NCBI GenBank assembly: GCA_965220485.1
Contig: OZ244832.1
Coordinates: 3,100,001-3,164,000, forward strand
Origin: Aldehydirespirator sp965220485
GTDB taxonomy: Bacteria; Actinomycetota; Acidimicrobiia; Acidimicrobiales; Aldehydirespiratoraceae
DNA length: 64,000 nucleotides
Direction: 5' to 3'
A program made the position numbers and the translations under genes. Every line of letters begins with the position of its first letter. Position 1 is the stretch's first letter. Shown in pieces: positions 6,893 to 14,934 of the stretch. The notes below the pieces were generated by a model. That model saw only the letters and a program-made list of their open reading frames with translations, was not told the origin of the DNA and ran no database searches.

Positions 6893-8938
6893 TCAGTCGT
6901 TGGCGGCGACGACCTTGGCCAGCAGAGCGTGGGGCAGCGGCTGGTAGTCGTGGTGCTCGGCGCTGAACGTGCCGGTGCCGCCGGTCATCGAACGCAGATC
7001 GATCACGTAGCTGAGGATCTCCGACGTCGGCACGTAAGCCTGGATCACGCTGGTGCCCACGGATGAGCCCGGCTCGGTGCCGAACACCTGGCCCCGGCGC
7101 GAGTTCAAGTCGCCGAGCACATCGCCCTGGTAGGCGTCGGGAACCTCGACGCGGACCTCGCTGACCGGCTCCAGCACCGCGCTGCCGACCTGCTCCACCG
7201 CCTGCCGCAGGGCCACTGACCCCGCGATCTTGAAGCTCATCTCCGAAGAGTCCACCGAATGGTGCTTGCCGTCGTAGCACACCGCCCGCAGGTCCACCAT
7301 GGGGAACCCGTGCCGGCCGCCGTTGGCCATCGCCTCCTCGATTCCCGCACCAACCGCGGGGATCAGGTTGCGGGGGATGGAGCCCCCGGTCACCTCGGTG
7401 TCGAACTCGTAGCCCGCCCCCCGCGACAGCGGCTCGAAGCGCACCATGGCCACCGCGAACTGGCCGTGGCCACCGCTCTGCTTCTTGTGCTTGGCCTCCA
7501 CATCGGCCGGCCGGGCCAGCGTCTCCAGGTACGCCACTCTCATGTCCTCGACCTCGAAGTCGATCCCCATTCGCGCCAGGCGGGCTCTCACCACTCGGAG
7601 GTGAGCCTCGCCCGCGCCCGACAGCACTGTCTGGCGGGTGGTGGCGTCCTGGCGGATCACGAGGCTCGGATCCTCGACCGCGAAGCGGCGCAGCGCCGAC
7701 GCCAGCTTGTCCTCCTGGGCCGGGGCCGAAGCATGGATGGCCACCCCGTACACCGGGGTCGGCGGCGGCGTGATCGGCACTGACAGTGCCGCGTCGTTGG
7801 AGAGCGTGTCACCGGTGCGCACATCGCCGAGCTTGGTCACGGCCAGGATGTCGCCGGCGACGACATGGTCCACCGAGTGGTGGTCGGCTCCGATGAACGA
7901 CATCATGTTGTGGAGCCGCTCCTTGTCGCCGGTGCGGCTGTTGACGAGCGTGTCGTTGGTGCGGATCGATCCCGATAGCACCTTCATGAACGAGATCTGG
8001 CCCAGGAAGTCGTCGATACGGGTCTTGAACACCAGCGCCACCGGTGAGCCCGACCCGTCCATCTCCAGCTCAACCGACTCGCCGCCCCGAACCGCCTCCA
8101 CCGGGCCGGTTTCGCCCGGCGCAGGGCCGACCCGGCAGATGAAGTCGAGCAGGTGGTCCACGCCGATGGGCTTGGCCGCCGAGCCGCACAGCACCGGGAA
8201 CACGCTGCGATGGTCCACGGCTTCGTGGATCAGTTGCTCCAGCTGCTCCTGGGTGGGCTCAACTCCCTCCAAGTACTGCTCGAGCAGCTCGTCGTCGCCC
8301 TCCACAACATCCTCCACGAGCTGGATGTGGCCGTCGGAGGCCGCCGGGGCCATGTCGTCGGGGATGGAAGCGGCCGCCGACTGCCCGCTGCTGTAGTCGA
8401 GGGCGCCGTCGCTCACGAGATCGGCGATCCCGTGGAAGGACGCCTCCGCCCCCAGCGGGAGCTCGACCGCCTCGACATGGGCGCCGAAGTGCGACTGCAG
8501 GTCGTCCAGGGTCCGCTCGAACGACGAGCGCTCCCGGTCGAGGCCGTTCACGAACACCATCCGGGGCAGGCCCAACCGCTCGGCGTGGCGCCACATGACC
8601 TGGTCCTGGGCCTGCACACCCGACACCGCGTCCACCACGAACACCGCCAGATCGGCCGCGTGCATGCCGTTGACGGCCTCGCCCACGAAGTCGGTGTAGC
8701 CCGGCGTGTCGATGAGGTTGATCCTGTGGTCGCGCCAGTCGAACGACGCCACGGCCAAGCCCAGGCTCTGGTGGCGAGACCTCTCCTCGGGGTCGTGGTC
8801 GCAGTGGGCGGTGCCGTCGTCGACGCGGCCCATCCGGCTCACCACGCCGGCCCGGTACAGCATGGCCTCGGCCAGGGTGGTCTTGCCGTTGCCGTTGTGG
8901 CCGACGAGGACGACGTTTCTGATGGAATGCGACGACAC
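6893..8938 (-). CDS. Elongation factor G-like protein (EF-G2)
   Basis: A 681-residue translational GTPase. G motifs are present: P-loop GHNGNGKTT near the N-terminus, DTPGYTDF, and an NG(L)DRE motif in place of the NKxD of canonical EF-G. EF-G domains II-V follow (GGSIPRNLIPAVGAGIEEAM and the GTGTFSAEHHDY C-terminal part). The unusual G4 motif and the absence of neighbouring rpsL, rpsG or tuf genes argue for the EF-G2 paralogue group common in Actinobacteria rather than the housekeeping factor. I chose GTG 8938 because AGGAGG lies ten bases upstream; the open frame runs on to 8989. Confidence 0.85.
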   Translation of the reverse strand: MSSHSIRNVVLVGHNGNGKTTLAEAMLYRAGVVSRMGRVDDGTAHCDHDPEERSRHQSLGLAVASFDWRDHRINLIDTPGYTDFVGEAVNGMHAADLAVFVVDAVSGVQAQDQVMWRHAERLGLPRMVFVNGLDRERSSFERTLDDLQSHFGAHVEAVELPLGAEASFHGIADLVSDGALDYSSGQSAAASIPDDMAPAASDGHIQLVEDVVEGDDELLEQYLEGVEPTQEQLEQLIHEAVDHRSVFPVLCGSAAKPIGVDHLLDFICRVGPAPGETGPVEAVRGGESVELEMDGSGSPVALVFKTRIDDFLGQISFMKVLSGSIRTNDTLVNSRTGDKERLHNMMSFIGADHHSVDHVVAGDILAVTKLGDVRTGDTLSNDAALSVPITPPPTPVYGVAIHASAPAQEDKLASALRRFAVEDPSLVIRQDATTRQTVLSGAGEAHLRVVRARLARMGIDFEVEDMRVAYLETLARPADVEAKHKKQSGGHGQFAVAMVRFEPLSRGAGYEFDTEVTGGSIPRNLIPAVGAGIEEAMANGGRHGFPMVDLRAVCYDGKHHSVDSSEMSFKIAGSVALRQAVEQVGSAVLEPVSEVRVEVPDAYQGDVLGDLNSRRGQVFGTEPGSSVGTSVIQAYVPTSEILSYVIDLRSMTGGTGTFSAEHHDYQPLPHALLAKVVAAND

Positions 8939-8989
8939 GCTGACTATTCCTCCTGTTGGTAGGCCTGCGCACGCAAGGGACGCCGACAC

Positions 8990-9371
8990 TAACCCGACCG
9001 CGCCAGAAACGGCCAGCGCGCCCCAGAGGCCGAGCGGATAGGCCGCAGCCCACGGCTAGCGCAGCCCAGAGGCCGAGCGTACAGCGCCGCAGTTCACGAG
9101 GACTTAGAGGCAGCGCGGATAGACGGCCGCGAAGGCACGAGGCACCTGCAATCCGACGGCATCGTGGTGCCGAACCTCACCTATCCGCGCACGTCCTTAG
9201 AGGCAGCGTGGATAGATGAGAAGCAGCAGCAGTGATGCCTGTATTGCCAGCGATTCGAAACGCGGTGGAGCGACTATCCGCGCATGTTCTTAGAACGGCG
9301 GTGAGCGAGGCCGTGGCCCCAGCGGCCCGTGAGCGCAGCGAACAAGAGCGGGAACCAGGGGCCAACAGGGA
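8990..9371. other. Gene-free region with dispersed-repeat fragments
   Basis: No credible gene. It contains minus-orientation copies of the repeat end module (AGAGGCCGAGCGGATAGG at 9025-9042 and a shorter one near 9067), a variant motif CTATCCGCGCACGTCCTTAG at 9181-9200 and again near 9274-9295, and a minus-strand copy of the repeat core at 9300-9353. The EF-G2 promoter should lie at its left edge. Confidence 0.6.
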
Positions 9372-9569
9372 TCAGTCGTCGATGATCTCCACCGCGTACT
9401 CAGGACAGTTGTCGAAGGCCAGCCGGGCTTTCTCCTCCAACTCGGGAGGTACCTCTCCATCGCCGATCTCGAAGGCCGTGCCCTCGTCGTCCACATCGAA
9501 CAGTTCGGGCGCCAGCATGTAGCAGCGGTTGTGGCCCTGGCAGGCCTCCTGATCGACGCGAACCCTCAT
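9372..9569 (-). CDS. Small [3Fe-4S]-type ferredoxin with CxxHxxC motif
   Basis: A 65-residue soluble electron carrier. Cluster ligands are Cys10, Cys16 and Cys55, with His13 where classical ferredoxins have the second cysteine (CQGHNRC...NCP). This arrangement is known for actinobacterial ferredoxins that serve cytochrome P450s and other oxygenases. No P450 lies nearby; the neighbours are an MttB-family methyltransferase and flavin dehydrogenases, so its partner is unknown, though transfer to or from these flavoproteins is possible. Confidence 0.85.
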   Translation of the reverse strand: MRVRVDQEACQGHNRCYMLAPELFDVDDEGTAFEIGDGEVPPELEEKARLAFDNCPEYAVEIIDD

Positions 9570-9652
9570 GGTGCCTCCTGGATCGAGTGCCTGGCAGTGA
9601 GCCTACGGCAGCCGGAGACAGGCAGTCACCGTCTCGCGGCGCTGCGTCGTGT

Positions 9653-9828
9653 TTCCCGCTCTTGTTCGCTTCGCTCACGGGCCGCTCGGGCCACGGCCTC
9701 GCTGAGCGTCTCGCGGATTTTTCGTCAGACTGCTGGCCGCCGCCGACAAGGCCGAAGCCCACTTGCGGCCTCGCTGAGCGTCTCGCGGATTTCTCGTGAG
9801 ACTGCTGGCTACCCGCTCGGCCTTTGGG
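9653..9828 (+). repeat. Dispersed intergenic repeat, copy with internal duplication
   Basis: The core (CCCGCTCTTGTTCGC, then CACGGGCCGCTCGGGCCACG) starts at 9656. The segment CGGCCTCGCTGAGCGTCTCGCGGATTT occurs twice (9695 and 9766 regions), then the end module ACCCGCTCGGCCTTTGG. The last bases encode the C-terminus and TAG stop of the mttB-family gene. Confidence 0.8.
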
Positions 9829-11362
9829 GCAGCCGGATGGGGAAGGTGGCTCGGATGCGGGCGTCCACCTCGGCGCTGACGTGGCTGGGGTGGTGCTCGG
9901 CCAGCACCTGCTGGACATGCTCGTGGGCCCGCTCCCGGGAGTCCTTGCTGCCCGCGTCCATCCAGTTGTCGGGGGTGTCGCGGTCGCCGATCACCGGGTA
10001 GATGTACTCCCGCTGCATCAGCTCCAGGGTCTGGGGCGAGCCTAGGAAATGGCCCGGGCCCGACACCACGTCCGCGATCAGCGACACCGACAGCGTCTCC
10101 TCGTTGACCTCGATGCCACGCACGGTGCGGTTGATCGAGCCGAGCATGTCGTTGTCGATCACCAACGCCTCCAGCGAGCAACTGAGCAGGCTGGCCAGCA
10201 TCCCGGCCGACTCGTAGACCAGGTTGGCGCCGGCGTGGCCGGCCAGAGCCACGTTGAGGCCCTTCTCGTAGCCGGCCTGGTTGTCGGGGATCTTGGAGTC
10301 GGCCATGCCCGCGGCCACACCCGACGGCAGGCCGATCCAGTTGAGCACCTGCGCCGCGGCGGCGTTCAGGATGCCCTCCTCCCCGGAGCCGCCGCTCATG
10401 GCCCCGGTGCGCAGATCCGACACGAACGGCCACATGCCCATCACGCATGGATGGCCCGGACTCAGCAGGTTCACCGCGGTCAGCGCGGCGAGGCACTCGG
10501 CCAGAGCCTGGGCCAGCGATCCGGCCAGCGCTGCGGGCGACGTAGCCCCGGCCTGCCCCGCCGACAGCAGGTTGATGGGCATGCCCGTCTCGACCTGGGC
10601 CACCATGCAGCGGGCCGACTCTTCCGCGAATCGCAGGGGCGGCACCACGAACGTGTTGTTGGCCGCCACGAAGGGCCGCTTGCGGAACTCTCCGGGCCCG
10701 CCGAGGGCCATGTCGTACATGTCCACCGTCTCGTACACGTGCTCGCGCTCGAACCATGACGTGCCCATGGGCTTGCTGGTGCCGACCATGGCGGCGTAGG
10801 CGGTGTTGAGGTCGAGCAGCCGGGCGTCCTCCATGTCGCGAGCCACCACGGTGCGAACGAAGAAGTGGATGTTGTCGAGGGTGTCGACCAGCCGAGCGCA
10901 GTCGTACACGTCGACCGCCGTGGACGGGCGGAACGTGGCCATTTCGTGGTCGTACATGAGGACCGCGGCGCCTGCGGTGCCGAAGTGAACCCGGTCGCCG
11001 CCCACGGTGATGGACCGGTCGTCGTCGATGCCGTGCCAGACCCACTCCTTGGCCGCGGTGGCGGTGGCGGCCTCCACTATTCCCTTGGGGTAGCGCAGCC
11101 GGCCGGCGTCGTCGACACGGCCACCCGCAGCCGTGACCACTTCGACGAACTCCTCGATGGGCGAGCCCATGCCGATGTCTTCGAGCAGTGTGAGCGCGGT
11201 GTCGTACACCTGCTGCATGTCGGCTTCGCTCAGGGGCGTGAACTTACCGCCGGGCAGTCCGGGGCGCACCGGCCGAACATCGGCTTCCAGCGGTGCCTGG
11301 CGGGCCGCGATGCGGGCGGCCCGGCCCCCGCTACGCCGCCGGCCCTCCGGTTGGTCAGCCAT
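9809..11362 (-). CDS. mttB: MttB-family (trimethylamine/betaine) corrinoid methyltransferase
   Basis: A 517-residue TIM-barrel protein of the trimethylamine methyltransferase family. Characteristic segments include GTSKPMGTSWF, ANNTFVVPPLRFAEES, LSAGQAGATSPA and SGSGEEGILNAAAAQ. No in-frame TAG is needed, so it is a non-pyrrolysine member; characterised non-Pyl members demethylate glycine betaine and other quaternary amines onto a corrinoid protein. No corrinoid protein gene lies in the window. The following genes on the same strand are dimethylglycine/sarcosine-dehydrogenase-like, which favours betaine as substrate. GGAGGTGA seven bases before ATG 11362 fixes the start; the frame extends to 11392. 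Its last codons and stop come from a dispersed repeat. Confidence 0.82.
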   Translation of the reverse strand: MADQPEGRRRSGGRAARIAARQAPLEADVRPVRPGLPGGKFTPLSEADMQQVYDTALTLLEDIGMGSPIEEFVEVVTAAGGRVDDAGRLRYPKGIVEAATATAAKEWVWHGIDDDRSITVGGDRVHFGTAGAAVLMYDHEMATFRPSTAVDVYDCARLVDTLDNIHFFVRTVVARDMEDARLLDLNTAYAAMVGTSKPMGTSWFEREHVYETVDMYDMALGGPGEFRKRPFVAANNTFVVPPLRFAEESARCMVAQVETGMPINLLSAGQAGATSPAALAGSLAQALAECLAALTAVNLLSPGHPCVMGMWPFVSDLRTGAMSGGSGEEGILNAAAAQVLNWIGLPSGVAAGMADSKIPDNQAGYEKGLNVALAGHAGANLVYESAGMLASLLSCSLEALVIDNDMLGSINRTVRGIEVNEETLSVSLIADVVSGPGHFLGSPQTLELMQREYIYPVIGDRDTPDNWMDAGSKDSRERAHEHVQQVLAEHHPSHVSAEVDARIRATFPIRLPQRPSG

Positions 11363-11461
11363 CGGTGTCACCTCCGCAGTCGTGCGGGCCACGACGAATT
11401 CCCGGAACTGGAGGGGAATAGTTCCCCAAAACCGCCGGAATTTCGCCGACAGGGGTGTTCA

Positions 11462-13939
11462 TCACGACCGCGGGGCCGTGTTGGCCGGGTCGTAGGCCGG
11501 CTCGGCCAACACGGTAGCGGTGCGCCGATCCCCCAGCAGGTCGAGCTCGAAGGTCGATCCCGGCGCCTCGAAGGAGGGCGCCACGTACACGAAGGCCAGG
11601 CTGCGGCCAACCGTGTGGCCCCAGGTGCCGCTGGTGGCGATGCCCATGACGTTGCCGTCGGAGTCGAAGGCGGGCTCGTTGCCCCGCACGTCGTTGTCGG
11701 TGGCGTCCACCTCGCAGTACACCAGCACCATCGACAGCGGCTCGGCCTGGTCGCGCCGGGCCACAGTGGCGTCGCGGCCGATGAAGGGCCGGCTGAGATC
11801 CACGAAGCGCTCCAAGCGGGCCTCGATCGGGGTGATCTCGGTGGTCAGCTCCGAGCCCCACGCCTTGTAGCCCTTCTCGATGCGCATGACGTTCATGGCG
11901 TAACTGCCAAAATGGATCATGCCGTGGGGCTCGCCCACAGCGACCAGTGCGTCGTACAGCTCAGCCAGGCGGTCCATGTCGCAGTGCAGTTCCCAGCCGA
12001 GCTCGCCCACGTACGACACTCGCAGGGCCAGGCACGGCACGCCCGCCACCGTGACCTCGGCCGCGGTCAGCCACCGGAACGCTTCGTTGCTCAGGTCGGC
12101 TTCGGTAAGCGGTGCGAGCACGTCGCGGGCCCGGGGGCCGGTCACCGCCAGGATGCCGGTGGAGTCGGTGACGTCGGCCACCTTCACGTCCTCGATGCCG
12201 GCGGTGTGCTGCACGAGCCAGTCGAGGTCGTGGCTCTGGCCCATGATGGCCGAGGTCAGATAGAAGCGGTCGGGCGCGAGGCGGGCGATGGTCATCTCGC
12301 ATTCGATTCCGCCTAGCTCGGTGAGCATGTGCACCAGCCGGATGCCGCTATCGCGGGCCGGTAGGCGGTTGGCCGAGAGACGGTCGAGCAGGGCGCCCGC
12401 GTCGGCTCCGGTCACCTCGAAGGAGGCGAACGCGGTTATGTCGGCGATCCCGACCCGCTCGCGCACGCCCCGCACCTCGGCACCCACCGGGTCGAAGGCG
12501 TTGGAGCGGCGGAACGAGTGCCGCTCGCCGCCGCCGTTGAGCGAGAAGTACTGGGGCCGCTCCCAGCCGTACACCTCCTGCCACTGCGCGCCCAGGCGGT
12601 CGAGGCGATCATAGATGGGGGTCGCCTTCTGGGGCCGGCCCGCGGCCCGGTACTCGCCAGGCAGGCGCACCTGGTACATCTCGTGGTACTCGTCGTGAGC
12701 CTTGGCTATGGCGAAGGTCGAGCGGGGACCGGTGTGGCCGCCGAAACGGCGGGGGTCCATAGCCCGGACGTTGATCTCGGTCTGGCCGTGAACCATCCAC
12801 TGGGCCAGGTACCTGCCCGCGCCCGGACCCTGGGTGATGCCGATGGAAGCGCCGTTGCAGTGCCAGTAGTTGCTCAGACCCGGCGCCGGACCCATCAGAT
12901 AGCCGGAGTCGGGGGTGTGGGTGATCGGGCCGGACACAATCTGCTTGATGCCGGCCTCGGCGAAGGCCGGGATGCGCATGACCGTGTACTCCAGGCACTC
13001 CTCGAGCACGTCGACGTTGGGCGGGGTGAGGTAGAAGTCGTGGGCCCAGTCGATGCCCTCGACGCCGTACACCCTGGAATCAGACATCTCGTAGGGACCG
13101 ACGAGCAGGCCGTCGATCTCGCGACGGTAGTAGCACGACGACCTGGGGTCGCGGGTCACTGGAGGCTCGAAGCCCAAGTCGATCATGGCCTGCATCGGCT
13201 CGGTGACCAGGTACTGGTGGATCACCGACACGATCGGAACGTCCAGCCCGACCATGGCTCCGAGCTGGGGGGCGTAGTGGCCGGCCGCGTTGACGACGTG
13301 CTCGCACACGATCCGGTAGCTGTCGGCAGCCTCCTTGCCGCTGGCGGCCGCGTTCATGCCGCCGGGAGTGGCGATGATCTCCCAGCGCCCGTCGGGGAGT
13401 TGGTTCATGTCGGTGACCAGGGTGTGGCGCCGGATCTCGCAGCCCAGGTTGCGGGCGCCCCGGGCCATGGCGTTAGTACAGCCCGAAGGGTCGGTCCAGC
13501 CGTCGTTGGGGGTGTAGAACCCGAGCTTCACGTCGCTCAGGTCCTCGAGCAACGGATGGCGTTCGCGGATCTCGGACAGCCCGATGAGATCCGACTCGAT
13601 GCCGACCTGGGTGAGCATGGCGTGCACGTAGCGGTGCCAGTCCACCTCGTCGTCGGTGCGGGCCAGCCGGATGGCGCCACAGCCGTGCCAGCCGGCCGAC
13701 AGCCCGGTCTCGGCCTCCAAGCGGGGGTACAGGGCCACGGCCTCCTCGTGGACCTTGGCCATGTTCAGGTCGCCGATGAAGTTGGGGATCAGCCCAGCCG
13801 CGTGCCAGGTGGACCCGGAGGTCAGCTCGCCCTTCTCCAGCAGAATGGTGTCGGTCCAGCCCTCATGGGCCAGGTAATACAGCAGGCCCACGCCCATGGC
13901 CCCGCCACCGATGATCACGCACCGCGCCTCTTGCGTCAC
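11462..13939 (-). CDS. FAD-dependent dimethylglycine/sarcosine dehydrogenase-like protein fused to GcvT domain (copy 1)
   Basis: About 825 residues. The N-terminal half is a DAO-type FAD domain (IIGGGAMGVGLLYYLA; STWHAAGL, where His46 is the position that carries covalent FAD in dimethylglycine and sarcosine dehydrogenases). The C-terminal half is a GcvT/aminomethyltransferase tetrahydrofolate domain (VSYVGELGWELHCD, MRIEKGYKAWGSELT). Such enzymes oxidise an N-methyl group and pass formaldehyde to tetrahydrofolate. GTG 13939 follows AGGAGG closely. It precedes the mttB-family gene on the same strand, about 100 bp away, so they are probably cotranscribed. Substrate among dimethylglycine, sarcosine and relatives is not decidable. 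Confidence 0.85.
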   Translation of the reverse strand: MTQEARCVIIGGGAMGVGLLYYLAHEGWTDTILLEKGELTSGSTWHAAGLIPNFIGDLNMAKVHEEAVALYPRLEAETGLSAGWHGCGAIRLARTDDEVDWHRYVHAMLTQVGIESDLIGLSEIRERHPLLEDLSDVKLGFYTPNDGWTDPSGCTNAMARGARNLGCEIRRHTLVTDMNQLPDGRWEIIATPGGMNAAASGKEAADSYRIVCEHVVNAAGHYAPQLGAMVGLDVPIVSVIHQYLVTEPMQAMIDLGFEPPVTRDPRSSCYYRREIDGLLVGPYEMSDSRVYGVEGIDWAHDFYLTPPNVDVLEECLEYTVMRIPAFAEAGIKQIVSGPITHTPDSGYLMGPAPGLSNYWHCNGASIGITQGPGAGRYLAQWMVHGQTEINVRAMDPRRFGGHTGPRSTFAIAKAHDEYHEMYQVRLPGEYRAAGRPQKATPIYDRLDRLGAQWQEVYGWERPQYFSLNGGGERHSFRRSNAFDPVGAEVRGVRERVGIADITAFASFEVTGADAGALLDRLSANRLPARDSGIRLVHMLTELGGIECEMTIARLAPDRFYLTSAIMGQSHDLDWLVQHTAGIEDVKVADVTDSTGILAVTGPRARDVLAPLTEADLSNEAFRWLTAAEVTVAGVPCLALRVSYVGELGWELHCDMDRLAELYDALVAVGEPHGMIHFGSYAMNVMRIEKGYKAWGSELTTEITPIEARLERFVDLSRPFIGRDATVARRDQAEPLSMVLVYCEVDATDNDVRGNEPAFDSDGNVMGIATSGTWGHTVGRSLAFVYVAPSFEAPGSTFELDLLGDRRTATVLAEPAYDPANTAPRS

Positions 13940-14174
13940 CGCCCCTCCTGAAGATGTGCACACTTGCGCCGCGTCAGCAGGCCGCGGCGAGCCGGAAGTG
14001 TAGTTGCGGGGCCGGACCGGCGGAACCGTAGCTGACCGAGGAGCCAGGGGCCCACCACTAGGATGACTCCACGGCCACAGGATGGCAACTCCGCGTCGAC
14101 GAGATGGCCACCGACGAGTTCGCCACCGACGCTGATCAACTCGCCGCCGCCAATGTTGATCTCGAAGGCCTTCG

Positions 14175-14492
14175 TCAGAGGCCCAGAACCTCCGACTCGA
14201 CCTCCGGAGGCGGTGTCCGCGCTTGAGCCACGGCCGGGCCGAAGCGTTGCTCGGCCTCCGTGGCCGACGTGCCGACGGCCTCGGCTATCTGTTCCCACGA
14301 AGCTCCGGCCCTGCGCGCTGCCGCGACCGCTTCAGGAACCTGCTGGTGGAGACCTCCACTCAGCGCATCGGCTATGCATCCGAGGTAGAACTCACTGACG
14401 GGCCTCCGGCTCTCCGGCGACGGGCCGTGCTTCTCGAACCAATCCGCGATCTCATCCTGGTTGTCGATCACCTCTTGGAGAGACCGTGGCAT
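14175..14492 (-). CDS. Helix-turn-helix antitoxin-like small protein
   Basis: A 105-residue protein with a helical N-terminal half and a probable helix-turn-helix near residues 62-87 (AGASWEQIAEAVGTSATEAEQRF). This arrangement is seen in small regulators that follow a toxin gene. It lies 92 bp after a BrnT-like 76-residue gene on the same strand, so I read the two as a toxin-antitoxin module wedged between the two dehydrogenase genes. The start ATG 14492 precedes MPRSLQEVIDNQDEIADW. The family name is not recognised with certainty. Confidence 0.6.
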   Translation of the reverse strand: MPRSLQEVIDNQDEIADWFEKHGPSPESRRPVSEFYLGCIADALSGGLHQQVPEAVAAARRAGASWEQIAEAVGTSATEAEQRFGPAVAQARTPPPEVESEVLGL

Positions 14493-14584
14493 ACGCTCAC
14501 TATAGGCTCTACGTCGGCCGTCCGCGGAAGGCGGCCAGAGCCAGAAGCCGCCTGTCGACGCCCTCGCCCGAAGGTCTCGGCGAC

Positions 14585-14815
14585 CTATGCTCGGCCTCTG
14601 AGATACTTCCGCCGGGTGGGCATCGCATGAACGACGGCTCGACCCGATCGGGACCGTGAGAACCCCACTTCCAAGAGGAGGCCGGTCTCGTCCGAACCGA
14701 TTACGACCATCAGATCGTCCTCAAGAAAGAAGTCGACAGCATTGCGGTAGGCGTGCAGGATTTGGCCGTCGGTCACCCCATGCTTGCGGGCGCTGGGAAG
14801 AACGTACGGTTCCAC
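14585..14815 (-). CDS. Small toxin-like protein (BrnT/DUF4258-like)
   Basis: A 76-residue basic protein starting at GTG 14815. It has the pattern SARKHGVTDGQILHAYRN, then VVIGSDETGLLLEVGF, then VVHAMPTRRKYL, which resembles compact toxins with a beta sheet and a C-terminal H-(x)-R-x-K-(Y/F)-L end. Together with the downstream HTH protein it looks like a type II module with toxin first, as in brnTA and higBA. The assignment is by pattern memory only. Confidence 0.6.
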   Translation of the reverse strand: MEPYVLPSARKHGVTDGQILHAYRNAVDFFLEDDLMVVIGSDETGLLLEVGFSRSRSGRAVVHAMPTRRKYLRGRA

Positions 14816-14934
14816 GACACGATTGTCTCACACGCATTTGCGGTGCCCCGCGTGTCACTACGGTCAGGAACTCATCAGCAAGCACCCCCGGTCCGATCTT
14901 GGTGCCGCCGGGCGTAGCTAGGGTGCCCACGCCG

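Noticed and set aside
9372..9569. The ferredoxin as a broken gene because of the missing second cysteine
   Set aside because: CxxHxxC with two further conserved positions is a known functional variant in Actinobacteria.
9648..9740. Short ORFs inside the dispersed repeats (SLRSRAARATASL-type translations)
   Set aside because: The same peptide appears from every repeat copy in unrelated contexts and both strands; it reflects repeat DNA, not a gene family.
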